Notes under the pieces: model-generated
What the model was told of the DNA's origin: nothing
What the model saw: the letters and a program-made list of their open reading frames with translations, nothing else
Database searches by the model: none
Shown here: piece after piece, positions 1 to 12,110 of the stretch
How positions within the stretch are numbered: position 1 is the first letter of the stretch
Layout: every line of letters starts with the position of its first letter
Assembly (NCBI GenBank): GCA_031761405.1
Contig: JASEVX010000005.1
Span: 1,066,571 to 1,130,570 of the forward strand
DNA from: Serripes groenlandicus
Taxonomy: Eukaryota > Mollusca > Bivalvia > Cardiida > Cardiidae
Length of the DNA: 64,000 nucleotides
Direction: 5' to 3'
Program-made: the position numbers and the translations under genes

Positions 1-147
1 TAGTGTAACAAGCTTGTGTTAGTAATATGTATGGCTTATCTGGCCCTATACTGTTCTCAAAAGCAAACGTGTAAAATTTCCCATGTAAAATATGAAAAGT
101 GACAATATCCGCACTTTCCAAACAGCCAAAGTATTCACTGTCAGAAC

Positions 148-350
148 CGAGCCGCTGTATTTCAGTCAATAGCGAGCTGTCTATTCAGGGATCGTGAGTT
201 AGAACTCCAGCTCGGTCAACTTTCGTTCCGACGTTTCTCAAACGTCAATGCATGACAGGGTTCGTCCTTTATGGATTAATAGTCCATGTTGAAAATGACT
301 GAACAATTGTTAAAAATGGCATCAATCCACAATCAATTATAACTTTACTG
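148..350 (+). repeat. SINE family A, diverged copy
   Basis: Head remnant TCGTGAGTTAGAACTCCAGC near 190 and a shortened body. Confidence 0.6.
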
Positions 351-394
351 TCGCTCCATGTCAGAAAAAAATATGACAACTATTGTTGCCGCGA

Positions 395-690
395 TGGCTT
401 TTTCGGTAAGGACGAGGGCTTTACATACAGGGTTCGTGAGTTCGAGACCCGTCTCGGACACTCAATCTTTCCGATGATTTATGAGACCTCATATTGACTA
501 GCGTCGTTCGTCTACCACAAATGGGCTAAATAGTCTATGTGGGACGGTAACCAGTTTCCTGGGAAGAATGTAATGTACAGTATTGTCGCGAGAAAGCCAG
601 GAAAAACGCGTTAGGAGGAATGACAGCCGTGATAAAACTGACATACCGTTGAAATCTGCGTTATGCTCCAAACAATCAATCAATTACATT
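395..690 (+). repeat. SINE family A copy
   Basis: B box GAGTTCGAGACCCG near 441, body with ACCACAAATGGGCTAAATAG and GCGAGAAAGCCAGGAA, tail CAATCAATCAATTAC. Confidence 0.8.
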
Positions 691-1084
691 ATTACTCCAT
701 TACTCTATGCAAAACAGTAGATGCAACTAGATCCTGTAGTACATGAAGGGCTCATTTAGTTCAAACTGTTCGAATAATATTACATCCAAGTCAAAAGGGA
801 CCCGTAAATTGCTTATTAGACTTGTTATTAGACTTGTTCGATGAATCCCTCAACTTATGCTGAAATGGGGTCATTGGTTAAAATGGAGATGTTTTTTTAA
901 AGAAATTGTTGACGCCGACACACGACGCAAGACGCAAGACGACGGATGGTGGACACATGGTGTTCACAATAGCTCATATTGAGCACTTTATGCTCAGGTG
1001 AGCTTAAATGTGAGTATTTGACTATGCTCCTTTTCTCTTATGTCCCTCTTAACATAGTTAAATTGGCACTACATATCGTGTTCA

Positions 1085-1258
1085 ACTCATTTAAGCTTCT
1101 AAAAGATAATGGACGTGTGTCACTCAGTTTAGCTTCTAAAATGATAATGGAAGCGTGTACTCATTTTAGCTTCTGAAAGATAATTGGACGCGTTTCAATC
1201 ATTTTAGCTTTTAAAATAATATTGGACGTGTGCTACTCATTTTAGCTTCTAAAATATA
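1085..1258. repeat. Tandem repeat of about 37-50 bp, 4-5 units
   Basis: Units start TCATTTTAGCTTCTAAAA and contain GATAATGGACGTGTG. It lies about 30 bp past the exon 2 donor of the left gene. Confidence 0.8.
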
Positions 1259-1291
1259 AGTTAAGCATGCCACGGAAGAAAACACACTTAC

Positions 1292-2487
1292 CCAATTGTC
1301 GTTATTCTTCAAACACGCATTAGGGCGTGGCGGAACTTGATTCCTTTTTCCTACTTGCGTATACTTCTTGATTGATGCTATATCAAGTAAGTGTGTGAAC
1401 TTGCTTTTGCCTTCATAATCGTAAGGAAAAATGCATTTCGAGAGTGCATCAGTTGGAATATGATTACATATCGCGCAGAACACATTTTTATACACTCTCT
1501 CATCACCATGTACTGACCCGGATATGAACGGTGCCTCAGGTCCAACGTTACATACTGTAATGATTTCCGATCGGGTTAAATTGACTCTATCTGGCACTCT
1601 AAATAAGAAGTCGGCTGAAAACTTACACGTTCCAATGGTATTCACATAACACTTGTTATCTAATAGTACTCGTGAGTCATTATATTCAAAGTGTACATTG
1701 CAGTAGTCTGGGAATGACTTTGCATCTTGCAGAAAACTCACATGTTCGGAAATAGGGATGAGTCGTCCCTGACTTGCATCCTGACACTTTAAATGTGGCG
1801 ACCAAGGTTCGTAATCTAATATCCCATAACAACATGCGCATAACTCATTCTTAAAAACCAGTTTGTGGTCATCGGAGTACACTGGAAACAAGTCACACCA
1901 TGGAAATACAGTTCCGGAGTCACACGTCGCTTGTTTGTTCTGTTGTGCTAATGCTGGGCAAATGGTATTTATTTTGCAGCGCCCTGGTGGTGATGATGTA
2001 ACCATACGATAGGCTGGTACTTTTTCTATCCTGTTACTATTTTGGGTACCGGTACGTGTGTATATACACTGCTTGACGGCAAGCTCTATGTCGACAGATG
2101 AACTGTCATTATCAACAGTCATATTATCTCTATTTACAACCTTATTCACTTCATTTGGAGTGGTGATTTTTTTACTGGTATCCAATGTGTCATTTATATG
2201 TGCTACTATTTTTTTACTGCCAACAGACCACATTGACATGTTTGCCAAACGATTTCCGTGTGTACGCATATCCTCTCCGCTCGCAACCCTAATGTCATCA
2301 ATGTTAGACGCATTCTCTTCGTTACTAAGCAAACCTTTTCGATATATTTCCAAAGACGAATTTCCTTGTTCAATAGGCGCATTTCCATTGTCAAAAGTAG
2401 ACGAAGTATTGCTGTTTGGCATGTCTTCCATGTCACCTTGAAAGCAACAGTTCATGTTAAGACCACAGTCTGTATGGCAAGAACAGC
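1292..2487 (-). CDS. Coding exon 2 of a cysteine-rich ectodomain gene (SMB-like; methuselah/adhesion-type GPCR candidate), 3' part off window
   Basis: This exon of 1196 nt has a clean acceptor (TTTTCAG at 2488-2494) and a consensus donor (GTAAGT at 1291-1286), and it ends in phase 0. Joined to the exon at 5753..5963 it continues residues 71-469. It begins with CSCHTDCGLNMNCC, the second half of a somatomedin-B-like knot. A long Ser/Asn/Thr-rich, poorly conserved stretch follows (about residues 90-200). The distal part is cysteine-rich and contains two related motifs, FKNELCACCYG and YKNVFCAICN. This arrangement resembles ectodomains of molluscan methuselah-like/adhesion-type GPCRs; that assignment is inference, because the seven membrane segments would lie beyond the left edge. 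The open frame runs past the donor to a stop at 1211, but the strong GTAAGT and the loss of cysteine pattern argue that this is intron. Confidence 0.75.
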
Positions 2488-3221
2488 CTGAAAATGAAGA
2501 CAGAAAGGTATCAATAATGGTTATTCCCGTAGAGAAAACAAAACAAACAAGGTTACTTTCCAATTAATTTGTTGATTTATTTTTAATTCGACCTTAATTG
2601 AACTGTATAGTATAGTATAGCAAGGCGGCCACCGGTTCTGAAGCTAGTCGTCATATCCTAAAATTGCTATTAGCGGGAAATAGTTAATTATGCCGGCCTA
2701 AAATAACAAAGAGGCGAATAGTCCTATTTGTATCAACATGGATGTTCATGTTGTGGAAGACGAGTTTCATTTTCATTAATATGCCCATACATGATACGTG
2801 AAATACATTTCAAACAAGAATATTTATATTCCGTCGCAAATGAGAAAATGTTTAGCAAAATAATGCTGAATACTGATCATGGCAGCATTTCTCCGCTGGC
2901 ACGTTTTATGGTTAATGCAATTAAAATTACAAAAATATCTGTGAACATGTTACTAATATGTTTTAATGTTTTCTTAAAATACTATGTACAAGTTTGAATA
3001 CAAAGTATTGTATTTTTAAACGGTGACAATATATTGCTATTAATACATTATTGTATTGTGTTTAGTTAAAACAGAGATAGAACAGTTTCAACATTTGTTC
3101 AAGTCATTTCACGGTGGCCTGTTCATCCATCAATGTGTTTCATGGCTTTCTGACACTGGTACTCCACACAACAGTATTTACAAGAAACTGGCTTTTGCCA
3201 AACGTATATATATATATAGAG

Positions 3222-3340
3222 TTTAATTAACATTGTTTTCATGATACGGGATTTAAATCCCAAGTGGAAGAGTTTTTATATGCAATAATATCTTTCACGA
3301 GGGATTTAATTCCCAAATCATGAAAACAATGTTTATTAAA
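3222..3340. repeat. Foldback repeat 1 (intron 1 of left gene)
   Basis: Arms TTTAATTAACATTGTTTTCA and its near-perfect inverse at 3318-3340, with an inner inverted GGGATTTAA-TCCC pair. Confidence 0.85.
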
Positions 3341-3458
3341 TTATATATTATATACTCGGCAATAATTTCGTTTTTAAACGACAATACCCCTGTGCAGCTA
3401 ATTTATCTTTAGCTCAGAAGTGGAGAGATCTGAATGACTTAATTTGCCAGTTTTGCAG

Positions 3459-4343
3459 TGACGTCACTATATTTATTACATACCTATCCAAATTTTGCAT
3501 TGAAATTTAAGTGACATAAAATCAATATCAATGTTTAAAAAAATGATAACTAACACTGTGACGATAACACTTTTAGTTTTTTTATATCATGACTAGTGAT
3601 GATATCATTTTTGCCGGAACTACTTTTTCTAGGAATTTAAAAAAAAAACGAGACCGAATACTAGGAAAATGACGTCACGTCAGCGGTTTTGACGTCATAA
3701 CGCTAGTCATTTGGCGCCAAATAGAAGCAGCAGTATTTGGTTACGTAACATTCATACGCCTAAGGCCAAGTCATTTTTTTTTTAAATGTGTTTCTTTAAA
3801 ATAAAGGGGAGATTTATTCCAGATATATAATAAATAGAATAACTAACTGCATGTTTTTGATATAGAATTTATGTCACTCGGGAACAAAGGGGTAATTTGG
3901 TGTAAAATCACTCAACCTACGGTTTCGTGATTTTAACCAAATTACCCCTTTGTTCCCTTGTGACATAAATTCTATATCAAAAACATGCAGTTAGCTATTC
4001 TCTATATATATGCGTGACGTCACCGACAATGTGTACATTGATTGAAATAAACTTGTGTCATGTCGATTCAATTTCTTATTTGCGGATTTAAATGCAATTG
4101 TGGATTATTTAACTGTTCATCATGGAAATAAAGTGTTAAGTAGTGAAAACGGAGCTTAAAGGTGTTTAAAAGAGATTTAAAAAAAGTAGTTCCGAAAAGC
4201 CGGCTAGTGAGCTATATCGCACACAAGGCGATATTGCTCAGTAGACCAAAAGCATGTTATAGGTTTTCTCAAGTTGGGAAATCTCTATATTTTATCATTC
4301 AGTATATAATATAACTAGTATAATAACAATTAACTTGACGTCA
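3459..4343. promoter_or_regulatory. Cluster of five TGACGTCA (CRE-type) octamers
   Basis: Perfect palindromic octamers at 3459-3466, 3670-3677, 3690-3697, 4015-4022 and 4336-4343, among foldback repeats in the first intron of the left gene. CREB/ATF-type binding is possible, but they may simply be part of repeat sequence. Confidence 0.4.
3836..4001. repeat. Foldback repeat 2, arms about 74 bp
   Basis: AGAATAACTAACTGCATG...at the left is matched almost base for base by the inverse ending CAGTTAGCTATTCT at 4001, with a loop of about 18 bp. A near-perfect hairpin. Confidence 0.93.
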
Positions 4344-4446
4344 TAACGAAACGTTTAGCGTTGTAAATACGCGCGCTTAATAGCGACGTTTATATGGATA
4401 TAGCGCTGTAAATTATTAAATTAGTATTTATGGTATAAAAAGAACA

Positions 4447-4580
4447 TTACATTCGTGGTCATTCAATACGAAATTTATTAAACTCGTTTTCTAAAAGTGA
4501 TAAAAACTCGCCAAGGCTCGTTCTTATCAATTTCAGAAAACTCGTTTAATAAATTCCGTATTGAATGACCACTCATGTAA
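4447..4580. repeat. Foldback repeat 3, arms about 55 bp
   Basis: TTACATTCGTGGTCATTCAA is matched by the inverse TTGAATGACCACTCATGTAA at the right end. Confidence 0.9.
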
Positions 4581-5344
4581 TATCCTCTATATAGCAAATG
4601 CAATTGTGTTATGTTCCGTTCTGTTCTGCTCTATACAAAATAGTCATGTTTATACAGTTTTCCTTTTTTGTGCTATGTTTGCAGGCATTTAGTGATATGA
4701 TAACTATTGATTTTTTTTTTAGAATCTACTTAATATATAGGAATGTTAACACAATGTGGAATATCGCCATTTCCCCTACATTTCGATATAGCCATCTTTT
4801 CAGAACATAAATCTTTAATCGGTCGGACCCGTCTGCACTCAAGTTTTTACTTCGCCGACTAGCGATATCAGAAATTCCTTTGCAAATGCTTTCTATCCAA
4901 TAACTCTTATAAAAATGCGGATAAATTACAACGTTATAGTGCTTCATATTTGCAAGTTATGGTTAACATACACAATTCGGAGCAAGGGCTGCGAAACATG
5001 TATTCAACCAGGCGAACAAGAAATTGCCGCGTATATAACCGACGAAAGAGTGATGTAAATATTGTTTGCCCGGAAATAATATTTAAGATATATGTTGTAT
5101 TATTAAAAACCTTATTTTTAAAAAAATAAATATTTTTTTTGTTATCAATATTTCCTTTTTAACTAACCCAAAATGTCCATTTTCCAAAAGAGTAATTCGA
5201 TGGGGCTCTTATACGGAAAAAATCAATTCCTATGTCGGCACAAATTATGTGACTTTTCACTATTCTGCACTTATTAAAAAGCTAATTTAAGCAATAAAAG
5301 AAATATAATGATTATTTCGTTTTAGTATTATATCCAAATGTATC

Positions 5345-5580
5345 TCATCACATGTTAGCTCAGACGGTAACAAAATCAATCCAGGTTCGACCATTCCTTA
5401 TGTCTGGTGATATACAAATGTGGTTTGACTAGCGTCATTTTTCTTCATCTATTGGCGATTATTTTGGAAGGTGGACAATTGCCTGTAACAAATGTAGTGT
5501 CGGTCACAGGTGCGAGAAAGCCAGGAAACTCACTGAAATAATTGAAAACGGCGTTACGAACCAGTCAATCAATCAATCAC
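5345..5580 (+). repeat. SINE family A copy
   Basis: A-box TTAGCTCAGACGGTAA, B-box remnant CAGGTTCGACCATTC, body with GCGAGAAAGCCAGGAAACTC and a tail of AATC repeats. Confidence 0.75.
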
Positions 5581-5752
5581 CTCGTTACGAAAGACAAAAT
5601 GTTCGGTCATATTTTCCCTATGAGCTTCGCTACTCTTGAAAATGTAACCCTATTATTATCACACAATGAAAGAAGTCTCTATAACAATTACCCCGTATTT
5701 TATCTATAAGGTATGTTATGGTCATTTCGTATATAGATTAATTTAATCATAC

Positions 5753-5963
5753 CTGTGCAACACGATCCCCACGGTCTTTCATCAATCGGTTCAATAGTAA
5801 AGTTCAAGTCCCGTTGGTTCCATATACAAATATCAATGCCAGGACAGAGGTATTGCAGGCTGAGTTTAATATTTTCGTCATCCATTATGTTGCTTTCTAA
5901 AGAGTGTTGGAGTAGCAACAGAATGAGAATGATGTTAACCAACATGGTCATTTTTACTCCCAT
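5753..5963 (-). CDS. Coding exon 1 of the same gene: signal peptide and first half of an SMB-like domain
   Basis: The ATG at 5963-5961 opens a signal peptide: a short polar start, a hydrophobic core NIILILLLLQ (residues 10-19), then a likely cleavage near residues 21-25. The mature part contains CPGIDIC (residues 40-46) and WGSCCT (65-70). The donor AG|GTATGA lies at 5753/5752. The exon ends in phase 1, and the G joins GC at 2487 to give GSCCTGCSCHTDC, so the CC..CSC..DC..CC cysteine spacing of a somatomedin-B-like domain is rebuilt across the intron. Met5 or Met7 are alternative starts; the first ATG is chosen because it gives an n-region with a lysine. Transcription start and 5' UTR were not identified. 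Confidence 0.75.
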
Positions 5964-7279
5964 TTATAACTACAATCCTAGAAGACGAACGTTTCTATCT
6001 GGAAAAATAAAAAAAAAGGTACTGCAGCATGTAATGTAACATTTATTAAGATAGCATACTCTCCAGATGTAATGATTACGAAACATACTGGTTGGTTCCC
6101 ATGTAAGAGGTCAAATTATACCAAATACATCCGCGGACGGCTGATCTGGTCCATAAAAACCTGTGTTTGTCTAGAAATGAGACTGATCTGATCCAAATAG
6201 TCCCTAAAAAACATGTGTTTGCATAGAAATGCGTGTATACCTTCAGCTTACTGCATTGGATATGTGACAATGGGTTTTAATTCATTGTAATGATGAATAA
6301 GATGCACTGACATTGTCTGATTTGATCATTTTATGTACTTTGACCTTGTCTGATAGTGAAAGTAGTGTATGTATACAACCAGTTTTGGTCCAGCCCGATT
6401 GTAACCATCTTTGCGAGGTATAATATTTCTTGCACTATACATGACCCCATATTTTCTTTGGCTTATTCTAAAGCTGAGAGGTAACTCTGTTCAATGATAT
6501 AGGCTGTTCTTCTTGTAAAAATGGAAGAAAGAGTGACAATTGAGGGTTGAAATTTGATTATTTGCATGAAAGTAAAGAAGGAATTTAATTGGTATTCTAT
6601 GACCTAAAATGTTGTTCCTTCTTGTTGAATGAGAAAGCATGTCGCGCTTTATTACATAATTGATAAGAAACGCCTTTTGACTTTCCCGAGGACGTGATTG
6701 TTCACGGTTTAATCCTTTACCTCGTACAACAAACGACATTTCTACCGTATATTTTGCAGTAGAAGATTTGTGAAAACAGTGTAACAAAAGGAGAAATTGC
6801 TCTTAATAAGCAATATCTCCTTTCAACACATTTGCTTCACAGAACATGCTTCATCTGCTTTTTCACAATGTTTCGAATTCGCTGTTTCCAAACAAAATAT
6901 TCCAAAATACGATTCCAGGTGCACGGCTGATGTGTTCGATATATGAGCCGTTCCACGAGAAAAACAACCCTATGGAATCTGCGTAATATATCGATCCAGA
7001 TCAGCCTGTGCAGTTTGCGCCGGTTAATCCGGTGCGACACACGATAGATGTGTACGGGTTAGCTTGCGCTGCATGCTTAGGCGGATAAAGGTAGATACTT
7101 TACGCAGAGTCCACAATGTTGATTTTCTGGTGGAACAGCTCATATGGTCACTTTTTTCCTTCCTAGCACATACATGTATTCATAAAAGATAATCTAACGC
7201 AAGTTAATCAAATAAGATCGAACCCATGTAACCCATTGTTCAATTTCACAGTGTGTGCAAGCTTATATTGTTATATAGT
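5964..7279. other. Intergenic, no gene seen
   Basis: Holds a partial MITE-like foldback around 6748-6850 (AAAAGGAGAAATTGC / GCAATATCTCCTTT). The short open frames show no coding signs. Confidence 0.55.
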
Positions 7280-9850
7280 TTTATTAAATTATGTCTAGTT
7301 TCAATATAAACCATCCCTGATATAGATGCATTCAGTAAATTATGTCTAGTGTCAACATAAACCATTCCTTATATAGATGCATTCAGTAAAATATGTCTAG
7401 TGTCAATAAAAACCATTCCTAATATAGAAGCATTCAATAAATTATGTCTAGTGTCAATAAAAAACATTCCTAATATAGAAGCATTCAATAAATTATGTCT
7501 AATGTCAATATAAAAATCACTAATATAGACGCTTTCAATAACTATATCTAGTGTCAATATAAACCATCCCTTATATAAATACATGCAGTAAACTATTTCT
7601 AGTGTCAATCTAAATCATCCCTAATATAGACGCATTCAGTAAATGATGTCTAGTGTCAATATAAACCATCCCTTATATAGATGCATTCAGTAAATTATGT
7701 TTAGTGTCATTATAAACCATTCCTAATATAGACGCATTTAATAAATGATGTCTAATGTCAATATAAACTATCCCTAATATAGACGCAATCAGTAAATTAT
7801 GTCTAGTGTCAATATAAACAATCCCTATCATAGATGCATTCAGTAAATTATTATAATGTCAATATAAACCATCCCTAATATAGACGCATTCAGTAAATGA
7901 TGTATAGTGTCAATATAAAACATCCCTAATATGGACGCATTCAGTAAATTATGTCTAACGCTTTCAACAAATTATGTCTAGTTTCAATATAAAACATCCC
8001 TTTATAGACGCATTCAGTAAATTATGTCTAGTGTCAATATAAACCATCCCTTATATAGATGCATTCAGTAAATTATGTCTAGTGTCAATATAAACCACCC
8101 CCTATATAGACGCATTCAGTAAATGATATCTAGTGCCAATATAAACCATCCCTTATATGAACGTATTCATCAAATTCTGTCTAACGCTTTCAACATATTA
8201 TATCTAGTTTAAAAAAAACCATCCCTAATATAGACGCATTTAGTAAATTATGTCTAGTGTCAATATAAACCATCCCTTATGTAGATGCATTCAGTAAATT
8301 AAGTCTAGTGTTAATATAAACCATCCCTTATATAGACGCTTTCAGTAAATTATGTCTAGTGTCATTATAAACCATCCCTTATATAGACGCATTTAGTAAA
8401 TTATGTCTAGTGTCAATATAAACCATCCCTTATGTAGATGCATTCAGTAAATTAAGTCTAGTGTTAATATAAACCATCCCTTATATAGACGCTTTCAGTA
8501 TACTATGTCTAGTGTCATTATAAACCATCCCTAATATAGACGCATTCAGTAAATTATACCTAGTTTCATGTTAACCATCCCCAATATAGACGCATTTAGT
8601 AAAGTATGTCTAGTGTTTATATAAACCATCTCTAATATAGACGCATTCAGTAAATGATGTCTAGTGCCAATATAAACCATCCCTTATATGGACGTATTCA
8701 TCAAAGTCTGTCTAACGCTTTCAACATATTATTTCTAGTTTAAAAAAAACCCATCCCTAATATAGACGCATTTAGTAAATTATGTCTAGTGTCAATATAA
8801 ACCATCTCTTATGTAGATGCATTCAGTAAATTAAATCTAGTGTTAATATAAACTATCCCTTATATAGACGCTTTCAGTAAATTATGTCTAGTGTCATTAT
8901 AAACCATCCCTAATATAGACGCATTCAGTAAATTATACCTAGTTTCATATTAACCATCCCCAATATAGACGCATTTAGTAAAGTATGTCTAGTGTTTATA
9001 TAAACCATCTCTAATATAGACGCATTCAGTAAATTATGTATAGTGTCAATATAACCGATCCCTAATACGTACGCATTCATTAAATGATGTCTAGTGTCAA
9101 TATAAACCATCCCTAATATAGACGCATTCAGTAAATTATGTCTAGTGTAAATATAAACCATCCCTAATGTAGACGCAATCAGTAAATTATGTCTTGTGTC
9201 AATATAAACCATCCCTAATATAGACGCCTTCAATAAATTATTATAGTGTCAATATAAACAATCCCTTATATAGACGCATTTCAGTAAATTATTATAGTGC
9301 CGATATAAACCACCTCTAATATAGAAGCATTTCAGTAAATTATGTCTAGTGTCAATATAAACCATCCCTTATATATATACATTCAGTAAATTATGTCTAG
9401 TGATAATATAAACCATTCCTAATGTAGACGCATTCTGTAAATTATGTCTAGTTTCAATATAAACCATCCCTAATATATACGTATTCAGTAAATTATGTCC
9501 ATGTTTAATATAAACCATCCGTAATATAGACGCATTCAGTGAATTATGTCTAATGTCAATATAAACGATCCCTAAAATAGAGTAAATTCAGTAAACTATG
9601 TATAGTGTCAATATAAGCCATCCCTTATATAGACACATTCAGTAAATTATGTCTAGTTTCAATATAAATCATCCCTAATATAGATGCAATCATTAAATGA
9701 TGTCTTGTTTCAATATAAACCATCCCTAATATAGAAGCATTCAATATATTATGTCTAGTTTCAATAAAAAATCATCCCTAATATAGACGCAATAAGTAAA
9801 TGATGTCTAGTTTCAATTTAAACCATCTCTAACATACACGCATTCAGACG
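7280..9850. repeat. 51-bp minisatellite, about 50 units
   Basis: The unit is built around GTGTCAATATAAACCATCCC, TAATATAGACGCATTCAG and TAAATTATGTCTA. Since 51 is a multiple of three it produces false 17-residue-repeat open frames on the minus strand. Some blocks (8180-8560 and 8720-8960) repeat as higher-order units. It lies between the two host genes. Confidence 0.95.
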
Positions 9851-10269
9851 CATCTGGCACAGACAACTTTTGAGAATATTGCGGCAAATGTGGAAATTTC
9901 TCATCAAGAGACAGTTCTCCTTTCGGAATTGTCTGATTTTATCTTTTTATGTATTTCGACATTGTCTGATAGTGAAAGTAGAATATTTAATACAACCAGT
10001 TAAGTTGTGTGTAACTCTTTGTTGAATGAGTAAGCATATAGCAACTTATTACATAATTATTTGATAAGAAACGTTTATTTTTGCTTATTATTGACACCAC
10101 AATGATACAGAGTTTACCAAACTGTTTGCTGTTTGGTATCAGTGTAGAACCAGACTAATGACCTGAACATTGTCACAAGTTGATCTGAGTCTGCACTCTG
10201 CGCAAATAAATTTGCTTGTAATATGGTGTTTTACGCTGCTTTAAACATTTGATCATTTATATCACGGCG

Positions 10270-10455
10270 TTTCCTGAGCTGGTTACCAATACTAATGGTC
10301 GATTTATCCCGACACCAGCGAGTCAGTCGTAATGCTAACCTCACAATCCTGAGCGCCTAGGAGGGAAAGCCAGTTACAGTTACTACAGTCTTTGCTTAGA
10401 CACGGCCGGAGATCGAACCCGCGACCTCCCGCACACGAGGCGGATGTAATACACT
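10270..10455 (-). repeat. tRNA-derived SINE, family B
   Basis: Read on the minus strand it has a tRNA-like B box (GGTTCGATCTCC) near 10405-10420, then a body with GGCTTTCCCTCCTAGGCGCT and GCATTACGACTGACTCGC. Same family as 46105, 48715 and the bounds of the 51.5-53.8 kb array. Confidence 0.8.
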
Positions 10456-10607
10456 GGATTTTTTTTGTTGCGTTGTCAACATAACTTTGTATTTTACAAC
10501 GAGGTTCAAAGAGAGATTTCAATTTTCCCACGTTTCGAGCAGACAATAAAACGCTTCGTATCGCTGCTACATAATAAGCCTTTAATCATATATGGTTTTT
10601 ATACTGT

Positions 10608-10833
10608 TTACCCTTTCCCACATACAACAAATCTGCAGAAGACAACTTTGAACACATCTAGACAAAAATGTGATTAATCTCTATATATGAAAGTATGATT
10701 ATTGAACAGGGTTGAAAACAGTGTGCCAAACGGGAAAAAAATCTCGTTTTGAGCGATTTCTCCTTTTACTACAATATTTAAAATTTGGAATGCTGCAGAA
10801 GCGTCGTAAAGCATCTATAAGTGTGAAAGGGTT
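10608..10833. repeat. Abundant foldback MITE-like repeat, well preserved copy
   Basis: Ends ACCCTTTCCCACATACAAC and, inverted, AAGTGTGAAAGGGTT. The core has a GGAAAAAAATCTCG / CGATTTCTCC inverted pair. Reference copy for the family below. Confidence 0.85.
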
Positions 10834-11279
10834 AAGACAGAAAAAAAGACAAATTATACAAAATTAAATATTTTCAGTAATGAATTAACATATTTTAAAA
10901 ATAAAATAAAATTAATGAATGGCAATTTTATTGACGTGACATCATATTTCAATAACGTCACACTACTATCATATTTGGTCACGTATCTTTCCTAGTCAAA
11001 TGCGGATCTTCAATTCTTCTTGTTGTAAACTCGCGTGAAATTTTGAATGTATTTGCGCCGGAATATACTACTAATAATAAAAATAACCTATAATTACAAA
11101 AATAATAAAAATATAAATAAAGATAATTATAATTATCATCGTATTCCGGTTAGGTAATTTTACAGAACAGTACAGAACAGAACAAAACATAACTTTAATC
11201 ACTCTCTCGGTACATATATTTGTACAACATGAGGAAATGATGTAACTTACGAAACAAGAAATGTTTTGAAATACTGTGA

Positions 11280-12110
11280 AACAAGAATACCCTTCACTGT
11301 CAAAAGTATTACTACTACGGGAATCTTCCACTTTTATGCAATAATTATTATTCTTGTAAATACTCATCAACACATTCAGAACGCAAGCTGATTTTCCTTT
11401 ACGTGAGATGTCAAACAAGACTTAATGTGAAACATTCAAATGCTTTTTCATAATCAATGAATATGATATACAAACGCCTACATTTTTAAATATCTTTAAA
11501 TCATAGCATGCAAAGTAAACATATTATCAATTGTCGAATAACTTTTACGAAATCCGGCTTGAGATTCATCAATGTAATCGATTATTTAAAATTGAGGAAA
11601 AAGCCTTGTAAATAACATTTATGACATAAGTTCCTCTGTAGTTAATTGGATCATTAATTTGAGCAGACTTATGTAGTGGACAGAGACTACTCTCTGACCA
11701 TTGATGCGGTATCTGTTCCGTCAGCATTATATTTAAACAGTTAATACAATTTCAGTAATAATTATATAAAATTACCTAATAAACCGTCACTGCGTTGTTA
11801 GGATTACTTTTGAAAATTACTCCAATTGTGTAGATATTTCTTCTATTAGAATTTCGCATGATAGCGAATTATTCACGTTAAGTTCATCAGTATTGTAATG
11901 AAATGAGTCATTTCCTGTTAAAAGAGACGAAAAGTGATTTATTCAAATAGATTCTGACATTTTTGAAATATTTGATTTCCATCATCATTTATTATCAAAT
12001 TCCAGAATTTGCGAGGGCTGTTTCTAGCATTAATCAATGGAATTTTACTATTATGCTTAGCAAAGTCCTTTTTTTTTTTTACTATTATCTTTAAAAATCT
12101 TTCTTAATTT
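11280..12110 (-). pseudogene. LINE reverse transcriptase relic
   Basis: On the minus strand, in broken frames: IPHQWSESSLCPLHKSAQ (near 11700), ESQAGFRKSYSTIDNMF (near 11560), LYIIFIDYEKAFE (near 11455) and MSIYKNNNYCIKVEDSR (near 11340). The order is that of RT motifs 1 to A and beyond. Several stops. Unrelated to the 57-61 kb LINE by sequence. Confidence 0.8.

Larger units (their letters stand above)
1..1291. other. Intron 2 of the left gene (partial) with SINEs and a short tandem repeat
   Basis: Apart from two SINE copies and the tandem repeat at 1085-1258, 691-1084 shows no gene or known repeat. Confidence 0.6.
2488..5752. other. Intron 1 of the left gene
   Basis: AT-rich. Contains three foldback repeats, five CRE octamers and a SINE. 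2500-3220 and 4600-5340 show nothing further. Confidence 0.65.

Noticed and set aside
2058..2441. Plus-strand 127-codon open frame
   Set aside because: Antisense shadow of the coding exon at 1292..2487.
8925..9233. 102-codon open frame with a 17-residue repeat
   Set aside because: Arises from a 51-bp non-coding minisatellite; other units of the same array are full of stops and indels.
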